NCBI GenBank assembly: GCA_945862065.1 | Contig: CAMAWT010000005.1 | Span: 62,001 to 126,000 of the forward strand | Length of the DNA: 64,000 bases | Direction of reading: 5' to 3' | Source of the DNA: Flavobacterium psychrophilum | Lineage (GTDB): Bacteria; Bacteroidota; Bacteroidia; Flavobacteriales; Flavobacteriaceae | In this document: positions 42,134-50,492 of the stretch, one piece after another | Numbering within the stretch: position 1 is the first letter of the stretch | Layout: each line of letters opens with the position of its first letter | Position numbers and translations under genes: made by a program | The notes under the pieces: model-generated | The model's input: the letters and a program-made list of their open reading frames with translations, nothing else | Database searches by the model: none | Told to the model about the DNA's origin: nothing

Positions 42134-42880
42134 ATGAAAATACTTGTTTGCATCAGTCATGTGCCCGACACTACATCGAAAATTAATTTTGTAAATAATG
42201 ATACTGAATTTGATTCAAATGGTGTTCAATATGTTATCAATCCAAATGATGAATTTGGACTAACAAGAGCAATTTGGTTTCAAGAACAACAAGCAGCAAC
42301 TGTAACAGTTGTAAACGTTGGTTTGGCAGAAACCGAATCAACTTTAAGAAAAGCATTAGCCATTGGAGCAAACGAAGCCATTCGTATCAATGCAAATCCT
42401 ATTGATGGTTTTTTTGTAGCAAAACAACTAGCTGAGGTAGTAAAATCTGGCAACTATGATGTTGTTATTTGCGGAAAAGAATCATTAGATTACAACGGTG
42501 GTATGGTGCCAGGAATGTTGTCTGCATTAGTGAATTACAATTTTGTCAATTCTTGTACAGAAGTAACAATTGATGGATTGAATGTAAAAGCAGCTCGTGA
42601 AATTGACGGCGGAAAAGAAATAATTTCTACAACGTTGCCTATTATCATTGGAGGTCAAAAAGGAATTGTTGAAGAAAAAGATTTACGCATTCCAAACATG
42701 AGAGGAATTATGACCGCAAGAACAAAAGTCTTGACTGTTTTGGAGCCAGTAGAATCAGGTTCAGAAACAAGTGTAATACAATTTGAAAAACCCGCACCAA
42801 AATCAGCAGTAAAAATGATTGCAGCAGACAATCTAGACGAATTAATTTCGTTATTACACAATGAAGCTAAAGTAATTTAA
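42134..42880 (+). CDS. etfB: Electron transfer flavoprotein beta subunit
   Basis: This 248-residue protein starts MKILVCISHVPDTTSKINFV and contains PNDEFGLTRAIWF, ALAIGANEAIRI, VVICGKESLDYNGGMVPGMLSALV and IPNMRGIMTARTK, all typical of ETF beta, the AMP-binding half of ETF. The heterodimer accepts electrons from acyl-CoA dehydrogenases (one is at 8.1 kb) and passes them to the membrane. I start at 42134 because the family N-terminus begins there; a longer frame to 42026 has no homologous residues. etfA follows after 26 bases. Confidence 0.95.
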   Translation: MKILVCISHVPDTTSKINFVNNDTEFDSNGVQYVINPNDEFGLTRAIWFQEQQAATVTVVNVGLAETESTLRKALAIGANEAIRINANPIDGFFVAKQLAEVVKSGNYDVVICGKESLDYNGGMVPGMLSALVNYNFVNSCTEVTIDGLNVKAAREIDGGKEIISTTLPIIIGGQKGIVEEKDLRIPNMRGIMTARTKVLTVLEPVESGSETSVIQFEKPAPKSAVKMIAADNLDELISLLHNEAKVI

Positions 42881-42906
42881 TTTTTATAATTTAAAAAAAT
42901 AAAATC

Positions 42907-43875
42907 ATGTCAATACTAATATATGCTGAATCAAGCGAAGGAAAATTAAAAAAAGTAGCATTCGAAGTAGCTTCTTATGCACATAAAATTGCAGAATCTC
43001 TCGGTACTTCAGTTACTGCGCTTACCATAAATGTTTCAGACACTTCAGAATTGTCTAAATATGGTGTAAACAAAGTTTTGAATGTATCAAATGAAAAACT
43101 TACTAGTTTTTCGGCAAAAGCCTACGCTGATGTTTTGAAGCAAGCAGCACAAAAAGAAGCAGCGCAAGTCGTGGTGGTATCTTCTACAACAGACAGTTTA
43201 TACTTAGCACCCATACTCGCAATAGGACTTAACGCAGGTTTTGCATCCAATGTGGTTGGGTTACCAATGAGTACGTCGCCGTTCCAAGTTAAACGAACTG
43301 CTTTCTCAAACAAAGCTTTTACAGTTTCTGAAATTTCGACCGATTGTAAATTATTAGCTATAGCTAAAAATTCGTTCGGGATTCATGAATCACACGTTTC
43401 CTTATCAGAAGAAGTATTTTCACCAGAAATTTCAGATGCCGACTTTTTAATCAAAGTGGATTCCATTGAAAAAGCTTCTGGAAAAGTAACCATTGCCGAT
43501 GCTGATATTGTTGTTTCTGCCGGTAGAGGGTTGAAAGGACCAGAAAACTGGGGACTTATTGAAGATTTAGCAACCACACTAGGGGCTGCAACCGCTTGTT
43601 CAAAACCTGTTTCAGATTTAGGATGGAGACCTCACAGCGAGCACGTTGGACAAACAGGAAAACCCGTTGCTACCAATTTATATATTGCAATTGGCATATC
43701 TGGAGCCATTCAACACATTGCCGGAATCAATTCATCTAAAATAAAATTGGTAATCAACACCGATGCTGAAGCTCCTTTCTTTAAAGTAGCAGATTACGGA
43801 ATTGTAGGTGATGCTTTTGATATTTTGCCTAAGTTAACCCAGAAATTAAAAGAATTTAAAGCACAAAACGCTTAA
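42907..43875 (+). CDS. etfA: Electron transfer flavoprotein alpha subunit
   Basis: This 322-residue subunit binds FAD. The C-terminal FAD domain has the signature VVSAGRGLKGPENWGLIEDLA, ATACSKPVSDLGWRPHSEHVGQTGKPVATNLYIAIGISGAIQHIAGINSSK and INTDAEAPFFKVADYGIVGDAFDILP. The N-terminal half pairs with EtfB. It is the second gene of etfBA, ended by a terminator 22 bases after the stop. Confidence 0.96.
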   Translation: MSILIYAESSEGKLKKVAFEVASYAHKIAESLGTSVTALTINVSDTSELSKYGVNKVLNVSNEKLTSFSAKAYADVLKQAAQKEAAQVVVVSSTTDSLYLAPILAIGLNAGFASNVVGLPMSTSPFQVKRTAFSNKAFTVSEISTDCKLLAIAKNSFGIHESHVSLSEEVFSPEISDADFLIKVDSIEKASGKVTIADADIVVSAGRGLKGPENWGLIEDLATTLGAATACSKPVSDLGWRPHSEHVGQTGKPVATNLYIAIGISGAIQHIAGINSSKIKLVINTDAEAPFFKVADYGIVGDAFDILPKLTQKLKEFKAQNA

Positions 43876-43897
43876 ATTAAATTTTAAATAGTTTAAG

Positions 43898-43927
43898 AAA
43901 GTCTTTCGAAAGAGAGACTTTTTTTTT
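43898..43927 (+). terminator. Terminator of etfBA
   Basis: AAAGTCT and AGACTTT form the stem around TTCGAAAGAG, followed by a T run, 22 bases after the etfA stop. Confidence 0.82.
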
Positions 43928-43950
43928 GAACTCTTTCCCCATTTTTTCAG

Positions 43951-44079
43951 GAGCACACCAATTGTTTTCAGAACAAAAACCGTCCTGCTCTCGCCTTTAT
44001 CTCCTTCGCCCTACGGGACTTCAGGAGGATATCGGCTCCATCAGGGCTACATTTGAAGAGTTGTTTTTCAGTTGAAAAT
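43951..44079 (-). repeat. Dispersed hairpin repeat, copy G
   Basis: On the minus strand: TAGCCCTGATGGAGCCGATA, TCCTCCTGAAGTCCC, GTAGGGCGAAGGAGATAAAG, GCGAGAGCAGGACGG. The CCTCC and GGAGG-type arms change together compared with copy E (TCCTTG with CAAGA), which supports a conserved hairpin. It is flanked by the same TTTTTCAGTTGAAAAT as copy E. Confidence 0.83.
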
Positions 44080-44236
44080 AGGCATTAGGCAATAGGCAAA
44101 AGGCTATAAGTAAAATTGTAGTTAAATATGAAAAATAGTTTTCAGAAGAAAATTTTTGAGTTTCAAAGTTGCAAAGATTCAGAGTTACAAAGTTTTTAAA
44201 TTTGTGCTAATTTGTGCTAATTTGTGGTTAAAAAAT
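44080..44236. repeat. Left arm of an imperfect inverted repeat, with a short tandem repeat
   Basis: The stretch holds AGGCATTAGGCAATAG (44081-), GTTTTCAGA, TGAGTTTCAAAGTTGC and GATTCAGAGTTACAAAG in that order. The same phrases occur in the same order on the other strand between 45410 and 45290. At 44199-44226 the 10-base unit AATTTGTGCT is repeated almost three times. I see no gene in it. Together with its partner it flanks the hypothetical gene at 44476-45033. Confidence 0.55.
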
Positions 44237-44317
44237 TGATTTTTGAAATTGTCATTGATATTGCGAAAGTTTGTCATTCCCTAGGAATCTCAAAAGGATT
44301 TAATTAATTTAAAAAAA

Positions 44318-44419
44318 ATGGAATCAAAAACCATCAAAAAAAATATTTTATTTACATTTGAAAAATATATACCAAAACACAACACCGTTTTGAAGTTATT
44401 TGCCAAATACAAAGTATAA
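44318..44419 (+). CDS. Very short open frame, doubtful
   Basis: A 33-codon frame starts with ATG and encodes a Lys-rich peptide (MESKTIKKNILFTFEKYIPK and onward). It has no promoter box, no signal peptide and no recognised family. It lies between repeat sequence and the next secreted protein gene, in otherwise empty sequence. It may be a degraded gene start or chance. Confidence 0.18.
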   Translation: MESKTIKKNILFTFEKYIPKHNTVLKLFAKYKV

Positions 44420-44475
44420 AAAGTGCAAGAACTTTCGTGTATTAACTAGTTAGCTGAAATTGAAAAAAAATCTAT

Positions 44476-45033
44476 ATGAAATTCCCTAAATTAATTGTTC
44501 TTTTATTTTTATCAACATTATCATTTAATGTAAATGCACAAGGAAAAGTAAAACTTAATTGCAAAAAAATTGAATTAGTATATTATGAAACCGAAGGGAA
44601 AATTAAAGTTTCTGATTATGCTCTAGTGAACGAATCTGGTTATGTCACAGTTCATTTAAATGGAAATAGAGGACTGAAATTTTATGGTTATCAACTTTCA
44701 GACAAATTGATTAATGAAATTAATTCCTTGTTCGCCAAAAGTTCTTTAAAAACCAACTTAATTCAAACGAAGTTAAAACCTGGAACTCATTATTCTGGAA
44801 GTTATTATTATATAACTTGCGACAAAGAATCATTGTGTTTTATAGAACCATTTATGTCAAAAGATTTTAATTCTATTTTTGCCCAAATCGAGAACACTAT
44901 TCTCAAGCAATCTGAAAAAGCAGAAATTGAAAATCCAAGATTTAATATTAAAGAAATTAAAAAAAGAGTTATAATTGAACATAAAAAATCAAATTATTTA
45001 CCTAAAATTGAAAAACCACATTCAATGAGATAA
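44476..45033 (+). CDS. Secreted protein of unknown function
   Basis: This 185-residue protein has a signal peptide (MKFPKLIVLLFLSTLSFNVNAQ). The mature part has three Cys (VKLNCKK, YYITCDKESLCF) and ends in a basic, Lys/Ile-rich tail (ikEIKKRVIIEHKKSNYLPK). I recognise no domain. It stands alone within 1.7 kb of otherwise non-coding DNA, flanked by imperfect inverted repeats, so it may be part of a mobile or variable segment. The ATG gives a full signal peptide and no alternative start is better. Confidence 0.65.
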   Translation: MKFPKLIVLLFLSTLSFNVNAQGKVKLNCKKIELVYYETEGKIKVSDYALVNESGYVTVHLNGNRGLKFYGYQLSDKLINEINSLFAKSSLKTNLIQTKLKPGTHYSGSYYYITCDKESLCFIEPFMSKDFNSIFAQIENTILKQSEKAEIENPRFNIKEIKKRVIIEHKKSNYLPKIEKPHSMR

Positions 45034-45571
45034 AAACAACTACTGCCAACAACTAGACTTTCGTTACACCTGAAATCCAAGCAATGAAATTCTTGTCAAG
45101 CCGAACCCGATTACATTCACATTATTTATGCGTTTATCGAAAAGTTTTTAGATAGATTTTCAAGAGGATTTAGCACCTCTTTTTTAATCAAAAAATCTTA
45201 ATGCTCCTCAATTTCTTAATGGTTTAAAAAAAATAAACATCAAATTTCAATTCCAAAAAATTAATAGAATAACTACAAATTTCACAATTTTAAAACTTTG
45301 TATCTCAGCAACTTTGCAACTCAAAGAAAGCATCTGAAAACCATTAGACAATGATGACCCAAGTTGATCCTAATGGCTATTGGCTATTGCCTAATGCCTA
45401 CTACCCAAAACTGACTTATGTAGAAATTATTATTTTAGTATGTAATGGTTTTATCCTATTGCTTTTTTTTGTTAATTTGCAATGACATTAATTTTTTTAA
45501 TTTAAGTGTTTTAATAACACATATTTTAGTTTGATTAATAAAAATAAACCGCCTCTATTCAATAAAAAATA
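45034..45571. other. Intergenic region with weak terminator and right inverted-repeat arm
   Basis: No gene is seen in these 538 bases. AAGAGG and CCTCTTTT (45162-45186) form a weak terminator for the gene before it. From 45290 to 45410, read on the minus strand, the phrases AGGCATTAGGCAATAG, GGTTTTCAGA, TTGAGTTGCAAAGTTGC and GAGATACAAAGTTTT repeat those at 44080-44200. The last 100 bases should carry the promoter of the bifunctional nuclease gene, but no clean TAnnTTTG is visible. Confidence 0.5.
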
Positions 45572-46192
45572 ATGAGTTTAGTAAAATTAGCTATTAAAGG
45601 AATCTCGTACAGTCAAACCCAAAACGGAGCTTATGCTTTGATTTTGAATGAAATTGACGGTGACAGAAAATTACCTATAGTAATTGGTGCTTTTGAAGCA
45701 CAATCAATTGCGATAGCTTTAGAAAAAGAAATAAAGCCACCCAGACCTTTAACCCACGATTTGTTCAAAAGTTTCGCAGATCGATTTGATATAGTGGTGA
45801 AGCAAGTAATTATTCATAAATTGGTAGATGGTGTTTTTTATTCCAGCATGATTTGTGAACGTGATAAAATAGAAGAAATCATTGACGCAAGAACATCAGA
45901 TGCTATTGCATTGGCACTCCGATTTGAAGCGCCCATTTTTACTTACAAAAACATATTGGACAAAGCCGGAATTTATTTAAATCCGACAAATTTAGACGAA
46001 AATACAGATGCCTCTGATGATGGTGTGCTCTCGAATCCAGAAACTTTTGGACAAGAGGAGAAAGAAGAATCAAGAGGATACAAAACAAATAGTTTATCAG
46101 AATTACATCAAATGTTAGAAACCGCAGTTCAAGAGGAAGATTATGAAAAAGCGGCACATTTGCGTGATGAAATTTCAAAAAGAGAATCCTAA
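45572..46192 (+). CDS. Bifunctional nuclease family protein with C-terminal UVR motif
   Basis: This 206-residue protein has a BFN/DUF151 domain at about 1-130 (LVKLAIKGISYSQTQNGAYALILNE, LPIVIGAFEAQSIAIALE, RPLTHDLFKSF, ARTSDAIALALRFEAPIF), a family with reported DNase/RNase activity in plants. An acidic linker leads to a UVR helix-turn motif (about 170-204, LSELHQMLETAVQEEDYEKAAHLRDEI), the protein-binding motif of UvrB and UvrC. It starts a plus-strand run with thyA 15 bases later, hinting at a link with nucleotide metabolism or DNA repair. Confidence 0.9.
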   Translation: MSLVKLAIKGISYSQTQNGAYALILNEIDGDRKLPIVIGAFEAQSIAIALEKEIKPPRPLTHDLFKSFADRFDIVVKQVIIHKLVDGVFYSSMICERDKIEEIIDARTSDAIALALRFEAPIFTYKNILDKAGIYLNPTNLDENTDASDDGVLSNPETFGQEEKEESRGYKTNSLSELHQMLETAVQEEDYEKAAHLRDEISKRES

Positions 46193-46207
46193 CAACCTTA
46201 TTTTCAA

Positions 46208-47032
46208 ATGAAACAATACCACGATTTAGTCAAGCACGTTCTTGAAAACGGCATTCAAAAAGGAGATCGAACAGGAACAGGAACCAAAAGTGTTTTTGGA
46301 TATCAAATGCGTTTTGATTTAAACGATGGTTTTCCAATGGTTACAACCAAAAAACTACATTTTAAATCCATTGTATATGAATTGCTCTGGTTTTTGAAAG
46401 GGGATACAAATATTGGATATTTGAAAGAAAATGATGTCAAAATTTGGAATGCTTGGGCAAATAAAAACGGTGATTTAGGACCAGTTTATGGTCACCAATG
46501 GCGTAACTGGAATAGTGAAGAAATTGATCAAATTTCGGAATTAATTACGGCTTTAAAAACCACTCCAAATAGCAGAAGATTACTTATATCTGCCTGGAAT
46601 CCCTCGGTTTTACCAGACACTACTAAATCTTTTGCAGAAAATATTGAAAACGGAAAAGTAGCTTTGCCTCCTTGTCATGCTTTTTTTCAGTTTTATGTTG
46701 CAGACGGTAAATTATCGTGTCAATTATATCAAAGAAGCGCCGATATCTTTTTAGGGGTTCCTTTTAATATTGCATCTTATGCGTTACTAACCATGATGAT
46801 TGCACAAGTTTGTGATTTGGGAGTAGGCGAGTTCATTCACACTTTTGGTGATGCGCATATTTATAACAATCATTTTGAACAAGTAAAATTACAACTTTCT
46901 CGCGAGTTTTTTCCGCTTCCAAAAATGATTTTAAATCCGGAAATAAAAAATATTTTCGATTTTACTTTTGAAGATTTTACGTTAGAAGGGTATGAAGCGC
47001 ACCCAAATATAAAAGGTGAAGTAGCAGTTTAA
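46208..47032 (+). CDS. thyA: Thymidylate synthase
   Basis: This 274-residue folate-dependent enzyme converts dUMP to dTMP. It shows [18 protein letters not shown] (phosphate-binding Arg), [21 protein letters not shown], the catalytic Cys156 in [41 protein letters not shown] and [10 protein letters not shown]. Dihydrofolate made here is recycled by the DHFR encoded at 48.5 kb in the same run of genes. Length is normal for the short ThyA form. Confidence 0.97.
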   Translation: MKQYHDLVKHVLENGIQKGDRTGTGTKSVFGYQMRFDLNDGFPMVTTKKLHFKSIVYELLWFLKGDTNIGYLKENDVKIWNAWANKNGDLGPVYGHQWRNWNSEEIDQISELITALKTTPNSRRLLISAWNPSVLPDTTKSFAENIENGKVALPPCHAFFQFYVADGKLSCQLYQRSADIFLGVPFNIASYALLTMMIAQVCDLGVGEFIHTFGDAHIYNNHFEQVKLQLSREFFPLPKMILNPEIKNIFDFTFEDFTLEGYEAHPNIKGEVAV

Positions 47033-47041
47033 AATAGTTTT

Positions 47042-47980
47042 ATGAAAATCAAGTTTTTATTATTTATTGCTGTTATAACTTCTGCTTTTGCTCAAGCTCA
47101 AGACAAAGTGTTTTATCTGGATTCTTTATATAGAGAAGCATCAGAATCAAATTATCAAATTAAAAGGGTAATAAAAGACTTTGATATGGATAAAAATGAA
47201 TACAAAGTTTTTGAATACAATCAAGATGAAAAGATACTTTTAGAAGGTACTTATGCTGATAAAATCACATTAAAAAAAATTGGGGCTTTTACAAATTATT
47301 ACACGAACGGTAAAACGAAAGCAATTACAAATTATTCCGAGTTTAAACCATTTGGCAAACATATAGAATGGTATGAAAACGGTAATGTAAAGCTGGAGGC
47401 TGAATATACAAATGCACCATCCGATTCAGGAAAAAATTATAAAATCAATCAATTTTGGGACGAAAATAATGTTCAGAAAGTGATTGCCGGAAATGGTTCA
47501 TTTTATGAAAAAAATAAGAAAACCGTAACTGAAGGCTTACTTAAAAATGGTTACAAAGAAGGCGAATGGAAACAATATAATTCAGATTTCTATCAAATTT
47601 TAGAAATATATTCCGAAGGGAAATTCATTTCAGGTACCAATACAGATAGAGATGGAAATGTTGTTAATTATGTTGAATTAGAACGAAGACCCGAACCTGT
47701 TGATGGAATGGCTCATTTTTATAAATACATTGCCAATAATTTTAATTTTACAAGAGAAGCAATTAAAAACAACATAACAGGTAAAATTTTTGTGCAGTTT
47801 GTAGTTGATAAAGAAGGTAAAATTACGGAAGCTAAAATCTTGAAAGGATTAGGTTACGGGTTAGACGAAGAAGCTATTAGAGTAGTTTCAAGTTATAAAA
47901 ATTGGATTCCTGGCATGCAAAAAGGCAGAAAAGTGAGATGTTCCTATGCCATTCCAATAAGTTTGAGTGGGTATAGATAA
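47042..47980 (+). CDS. TonB C-terminal-domain protein with MORN-like repeats
   Basis: This 312-residue secreted or periplasmic protein has a signal peptide (about 1-19, ending AFAQAQ), MORN/YwqK-type repeats in the middle (TNYYTNGKTKAITNY, HIEWYENGNVKLEAEY, LLKNGYKEGEWKQYN) and a TonB C-terminal-like domain at about 225-312 (FTREAIKNNITGKIFVQFVVDKEGKITEAKILKGLGYGLDEEAIRVV). It has a cleavable-type signal and no long Pro-rich spacer, so it is probably not a classical TonB; the domain may bind outer-membrane partners. It starts 9 bases after thyA, so it is likely in the same transcript. Confidence 0.85.
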   Translation: MKIKFLLFIAVITSAFAQAQDKVFYLDSLYREASESNYQIKRVIKDFDMDKNEYKVFEYNQDEKILLEGTYADKITLKKIGAFTNYYTNGKTKAITNYSEFKPFGKHIEWYENGNVKLEAEYTNAPSDSGKNYKINQFWDENNVQKVIAGNGSFYEKNKKTVTEGLLKNGYKEGEWKQYNSDFYQILEIYSEGKFISGTNTDRDGNVVNYVELERRPEPVDGMAHFYKYIANNFNFTREAIKNNITGKIFVQFVVDKEGKITEAKILKGLGYGLDEEAIRVVSSYKNWIPGMQKGRKVRCSYAIPISLSGYR

Positions 47981-48029
47981 AAAATTTGGCATTGTTTTTG
48001 AAAAGATTTGTTTATAAAAAATATATACC

Positions 48030-48437
48030 ATGAAAAAACAAGTATTTTCAGTAATGATTTTCGCAATATTCTCAACAACTGGATTTGGACAAGAAAATAA
48101 AGCACCCAAAAGAGGAGCGGATAATGATGCCAACGGATGTATTGGCTCTGCTGGTTATTCGTATTCAAAATTAAAAAAAGATTGTATCCGAGTTTTTGAA
48201 CAAAGAATCCAATTGAATGAAGTAAGTAAAATTAAAAGTTACTCATCAATTGTTGCCGTTGTTTTTAAAGATGACAAATCACTCGTAGAATTATTTATTC
48301 CAAATGAGAAAGAAAGCGTTCTTTTGAAACGAACAGGAAAAAGAGGAAATTACATTTGGAGAGACACAACTTATTCTTTGACAGCCTCTGAAGCTTATGT
48401 TTTAAAAAAAGGCACTAAAATTATTTATAAATCATAA
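48030..48437 (+). CDS. Secreted protein of unknown function
   Basis: This 135-residue protein has a signal peptide (about 1-20, MKKQVFSVMIFAIFSTTGFG then Q). The mature part holds two Cys (ANGCIGSAGYSY, KKDCIRVFEQ) likely to form a disulfide, followed by a beta-rich stretch (SYSSIVAVVFKDDKSLVELFI, GNYIWRDTTYSLTASEAYVLKKG). I recognise no family. It sits between the TonB-like gene and folA and is closed by a terminator, so it ends the thyA transcript. Confidence 0.72.
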   Translation: MKKQVFSVMIFAIFSTTGFGQENKAPKRGADNDANGCIGSAGYSYSKLKKDCIRVFEQRIQLNEVSKIKSYSSIVAVVFKDDKSLVELFIPNEKESVLLKRTGKRGNYIWRDTTYSLTASEAYVLKKGTKIIYKS

Positions 48438-48447
48438 TTCAAATTTA

Positions 48448-48471
48448 ACCGCTCATTGAGCGGTTTTTTTG
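48448..48471 (+). terminator. Terminator before folA
   Basis: AACCGCTC and GAGCGGTT form a perfect stem around ATT, followed by a T run, 10 bases after the stop at 48437. Confidence 0.9.
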
Positions 48472-48505
48472 TATCTTTAAAATCTTATAAAGGATATAAC
48501 AAATC

Positions 48506-49000
48506 ATGCAGAAAAGAACTATTATTCAAATTGCAGCAGCGGCAGAAAACAACGCATTAGGCAAAGACAACCAATTGTTATGGCATTTGCCAGATGATTT
48601 TAAGCATTTCAAGGACATTACCTCAGGGCATTATATCATCATGGGAAGGAAGACATTTGAAAGTTTTCCAAAACCGTTACCAAACAGAACCCACGTAATT
48701 ATTACAAGAAATAAAGAATACAAAGCAGTTGGTTGTATTATTGTCAATTCAATAGAACAAGCAATTGAAGCAACTCCAGTTGATGAAGATGTTTTTGTGG
48801 TAGGTGGCGCTGAAATATACCTCCAAGCTCTTAAATTCACTGATAAAATTGAATTAACACGCGTGCATCAAAACTTTGGAGCAGATGCTTTTTTTCCAGA
48901 ATTAAACGAGAATGAATGGCAGTTAATAAAAAGTCAATACCATCCAAAAGACGAAAAACATCTAATCGATTTTACGTTTCAAACATTTGTAAAAAAATAG
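48506..49000 (+). CDS. folA: Dihydrofolate reductase
   Basis: This 164-residue NADPH-dependent enzyme regenerates tetrahydrofolate. Motifs: IQIAAAAENNALGKDNQLLWHLPDDFKHFK (Trp and Asp of the active site), IIMGRKTFESFPKPLPNRTHVIITR (cofactor binding), VDEDVFVVGGAEIYLQAL and DAFFPELNENEW. Length is standard. It works with ThyA, encoded 1.5 kb upstream. A terminator separates it from the gene before. Confidence 0.97.
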   Translation: MQKRTIIQIAAAAENNALGKDNQLLWHLPDDFKHFKDITSGHYIIMGRKTFESFPKPLPNRTHVIITRNKEYKAVGCIIVNSIEQAIEATPVDEDVFVVGGAEIYLQALKFTDKIELTRVHQNFGADAFFPELNENEWQLIKSQYHPKDEKHLIDFTFQTFVKK

Positions 49001-49024
49001 GCCTACATTTCTTTTTTCGTTTTG

Positions 49025-49032
49025 TACTTTTG
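49025..49032 (+). promoter_or_regulatory. Promoter -7 box for the menG-porT unit
   Basis: TACTTTTG matches TAnnTTTG and lies 20 bases before the ATG at 49053. Confidence 0.6.
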
Positions 49033-49052
49033 TGCCCTAAAAAATAATTTTA

Positions 49053-49784
49053 ATGGCTTCTAATATAACTCCGTACAAAGATTCTTCTTTAGGAAAAAAA
49101 GAGCAAGTAGCTCAAATGTTTGATACTATTTCAGGAAATTACGACGGGTTAAATCGTGTGATATCTTTTGGAATAGATATTAAATGGAGAAAAAAAGTAT
49201 TGCAATTGGTAGCTGCTAAAAATCCAGAAAGTATTCTTGACATTGCAACAGGTACAGGAGATTTGGCTATTTTAATGACTCAGACAAAAGCTTCAAAAAT
49301 AATTGGGTTGGACATTTCTGAAGGAATGCTGGAAGTTGGTAGAAAAAAAATATCTGAAAAAAACTTACAAAACAAAATTGAAATGATTTTGGGCGATTCT
49401 GAAAACATGCCCTTCCCTGATAATCATTTTGATGCCATAACTGTTTCTTTTGGGATTAGAAATTTTGAAACCCTTGAAAAAGGACTTTCAGAAATATTGA
49501 GGGTATTGAAACCAAATGGAATTTTTGTGATTTTAGAAACTTCAAATCCGACTAAAACACCCTATAAACAGGGATATAATTTTTATTCTAAATATATTTT
49601 GCCTTTAATTGGCAAGTTGTTTTCAAAAGATGATGTTGCTTATAAATATCTTTCAGAATCGGCAGCTGTTTTTCCTTTTGGAGAGGCTTTAAACAATATT
49701 TTGAGAAAAGTTGGGTTTATAGATGTAAAAGCAATGCCGCAAACATTTGGTGTTGCAACTATTTATTTCTCGTCCAAAAAATAA
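49053..49784 (+). CDS. menG: Demethylmenaquinone methyltransferase
   Basis: This 243-residue SAM-dependent enzyme (UbiE/MenG family) makes the last methylation of menaquinone. It has VAQMFDTISGNYDGLNRVISFGIDIKWRKK, the SAM motif ILDIATGTGDLAILM, FPDNHFDAITVSFGIRNFE and the C-terminal YLSESAAVFPFGEALNNILRKVGF. Flavobacteria use menaquinone, so the MenG role is the better reading than ubiquinone. porT follows 6 bases later, a neighbourhood I know from other T9SS-containing Bacteroidota. Confidence 0.95.
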   Translation: MASNITPYKDSSLGKKEQVAQMFDTISGNYDGLNRVISFGIDIKWRKKVLQLVAAKNPESILDIATGTGDLAILMTQTKASKIIGLDISEGMLEVGRKKISEKNLQNKIEMILGDSENMPFPDNHFDAITVSFGIRNFETLEKGLSEILRVLKPNGIFVILETSNPTKTPYKQGYNFYSKYILPLIGKLFSKDDVAYKYLSESAAVFPFGEALNNILRKVGFIDVKAMPQTFGVATIYFSSKK

Positions 49785-49790
49785 TTTTAA

Positions 49791-50492
49791 ATGAAAAAAG
49801 TTGTTTTCATACTTCTGTTCTTGATTTGTCATCCAATTTTCGCTCAAACGAAAGGAATGTTTAGCAAATCGCCCATCATCAATTTAGAAAATTGGGATAA
49901 ACAACGCACGTATTGGGGCTATTATTTAGGGTTTAATTCATTCGATTTTAAATTTCACTATAAAAATCCGGCACAAGAAATACTAGTAAATAAAAATTCA
50001 GGGTTTAATGTGGGTTTAATTGGTGATTTACGACTACATGAATACATCAACCTTCGTTTTGAACCAGGTTTGTATTTTACACAAAGAGACTTGCAATTCA
50101 CAAACATTGTAGATCCTAATGACGCAAAAAGAGAAGTAAAATCAACCTATATTCATTTTCCTTTATTATTGAAATTTTCCTCCAAAAGAACCGGTAATAT
50201 TAGACCTTTTGTTGTTGGAGGATTATCTAGAACTTTAAATCTTTCTAGTAATTCTAATCTAATTGATGATAACGAACAAGAAATATTTAGGGTGAAAAAG
50301 TGGACAAATAACTACGAGTTGGGATTTGGAATCGACTTATATACAGAATATTTTAAATTTACACCTTCAATTAGAGGCGTTTTTGGAATGGGCGACGAGC
50401 TGATTCGCGATAATGCTGCAAACAGCCCTTGGACAGGGAACGTTAATTCGATGAGTTCTAGAGCTGTTTTTATCAACTTTACTTTTCAATAG
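49791..50492 (+). CDS. porT: T9SS outer-membrane protein PorT
   Basis: This 233-residue beta-barrel has a signal peptide (MKKVVFILLFLICHPIFAQ) and strand pairs such as TYWGYYLGFNSFDFKFHYK, INLRFEPGLYFTQRDLQF, TYIHFPLLLKFSSKRTGNIRPFVVGGLSRTLNL and AVFINFTFQ at the end. The combination with an upstream menG fits PorT, which is required for type IX secretion. Its 3' end overlaps the convergent RNA methyltransferase gene by 14 bases. It gives the T9SS cargo genes in this window a cognate machine component. Confidence 0.88.
   Translation: MKKVVFILLFLICHPIFAQTKGMFSKSPIINLENWDKQRTYWGYYLGFNSFDFKFHYKNPAQEILVNKNSGFNVGLIGDLRLHEYINLRFEPGLYFTQRDLQFTNIVDPNDAKREVKSTYIHFPLLLKFSSKRTGNIRPFVVGGLSRTLNLSSNSNLIDDNEQEIFRVKKWTNNYELGFGIDLYTEYFKFTPSIRGVFGMGDELIRDNAANSPWTGNVNSMSSRAVFINFTFQ

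Noticed and set aside
44199..44226. Short tandem repeat considered as a CRISPR-like array
   Set aside because: The unit is only 10 bases with no spacers and no cas genes in the window.
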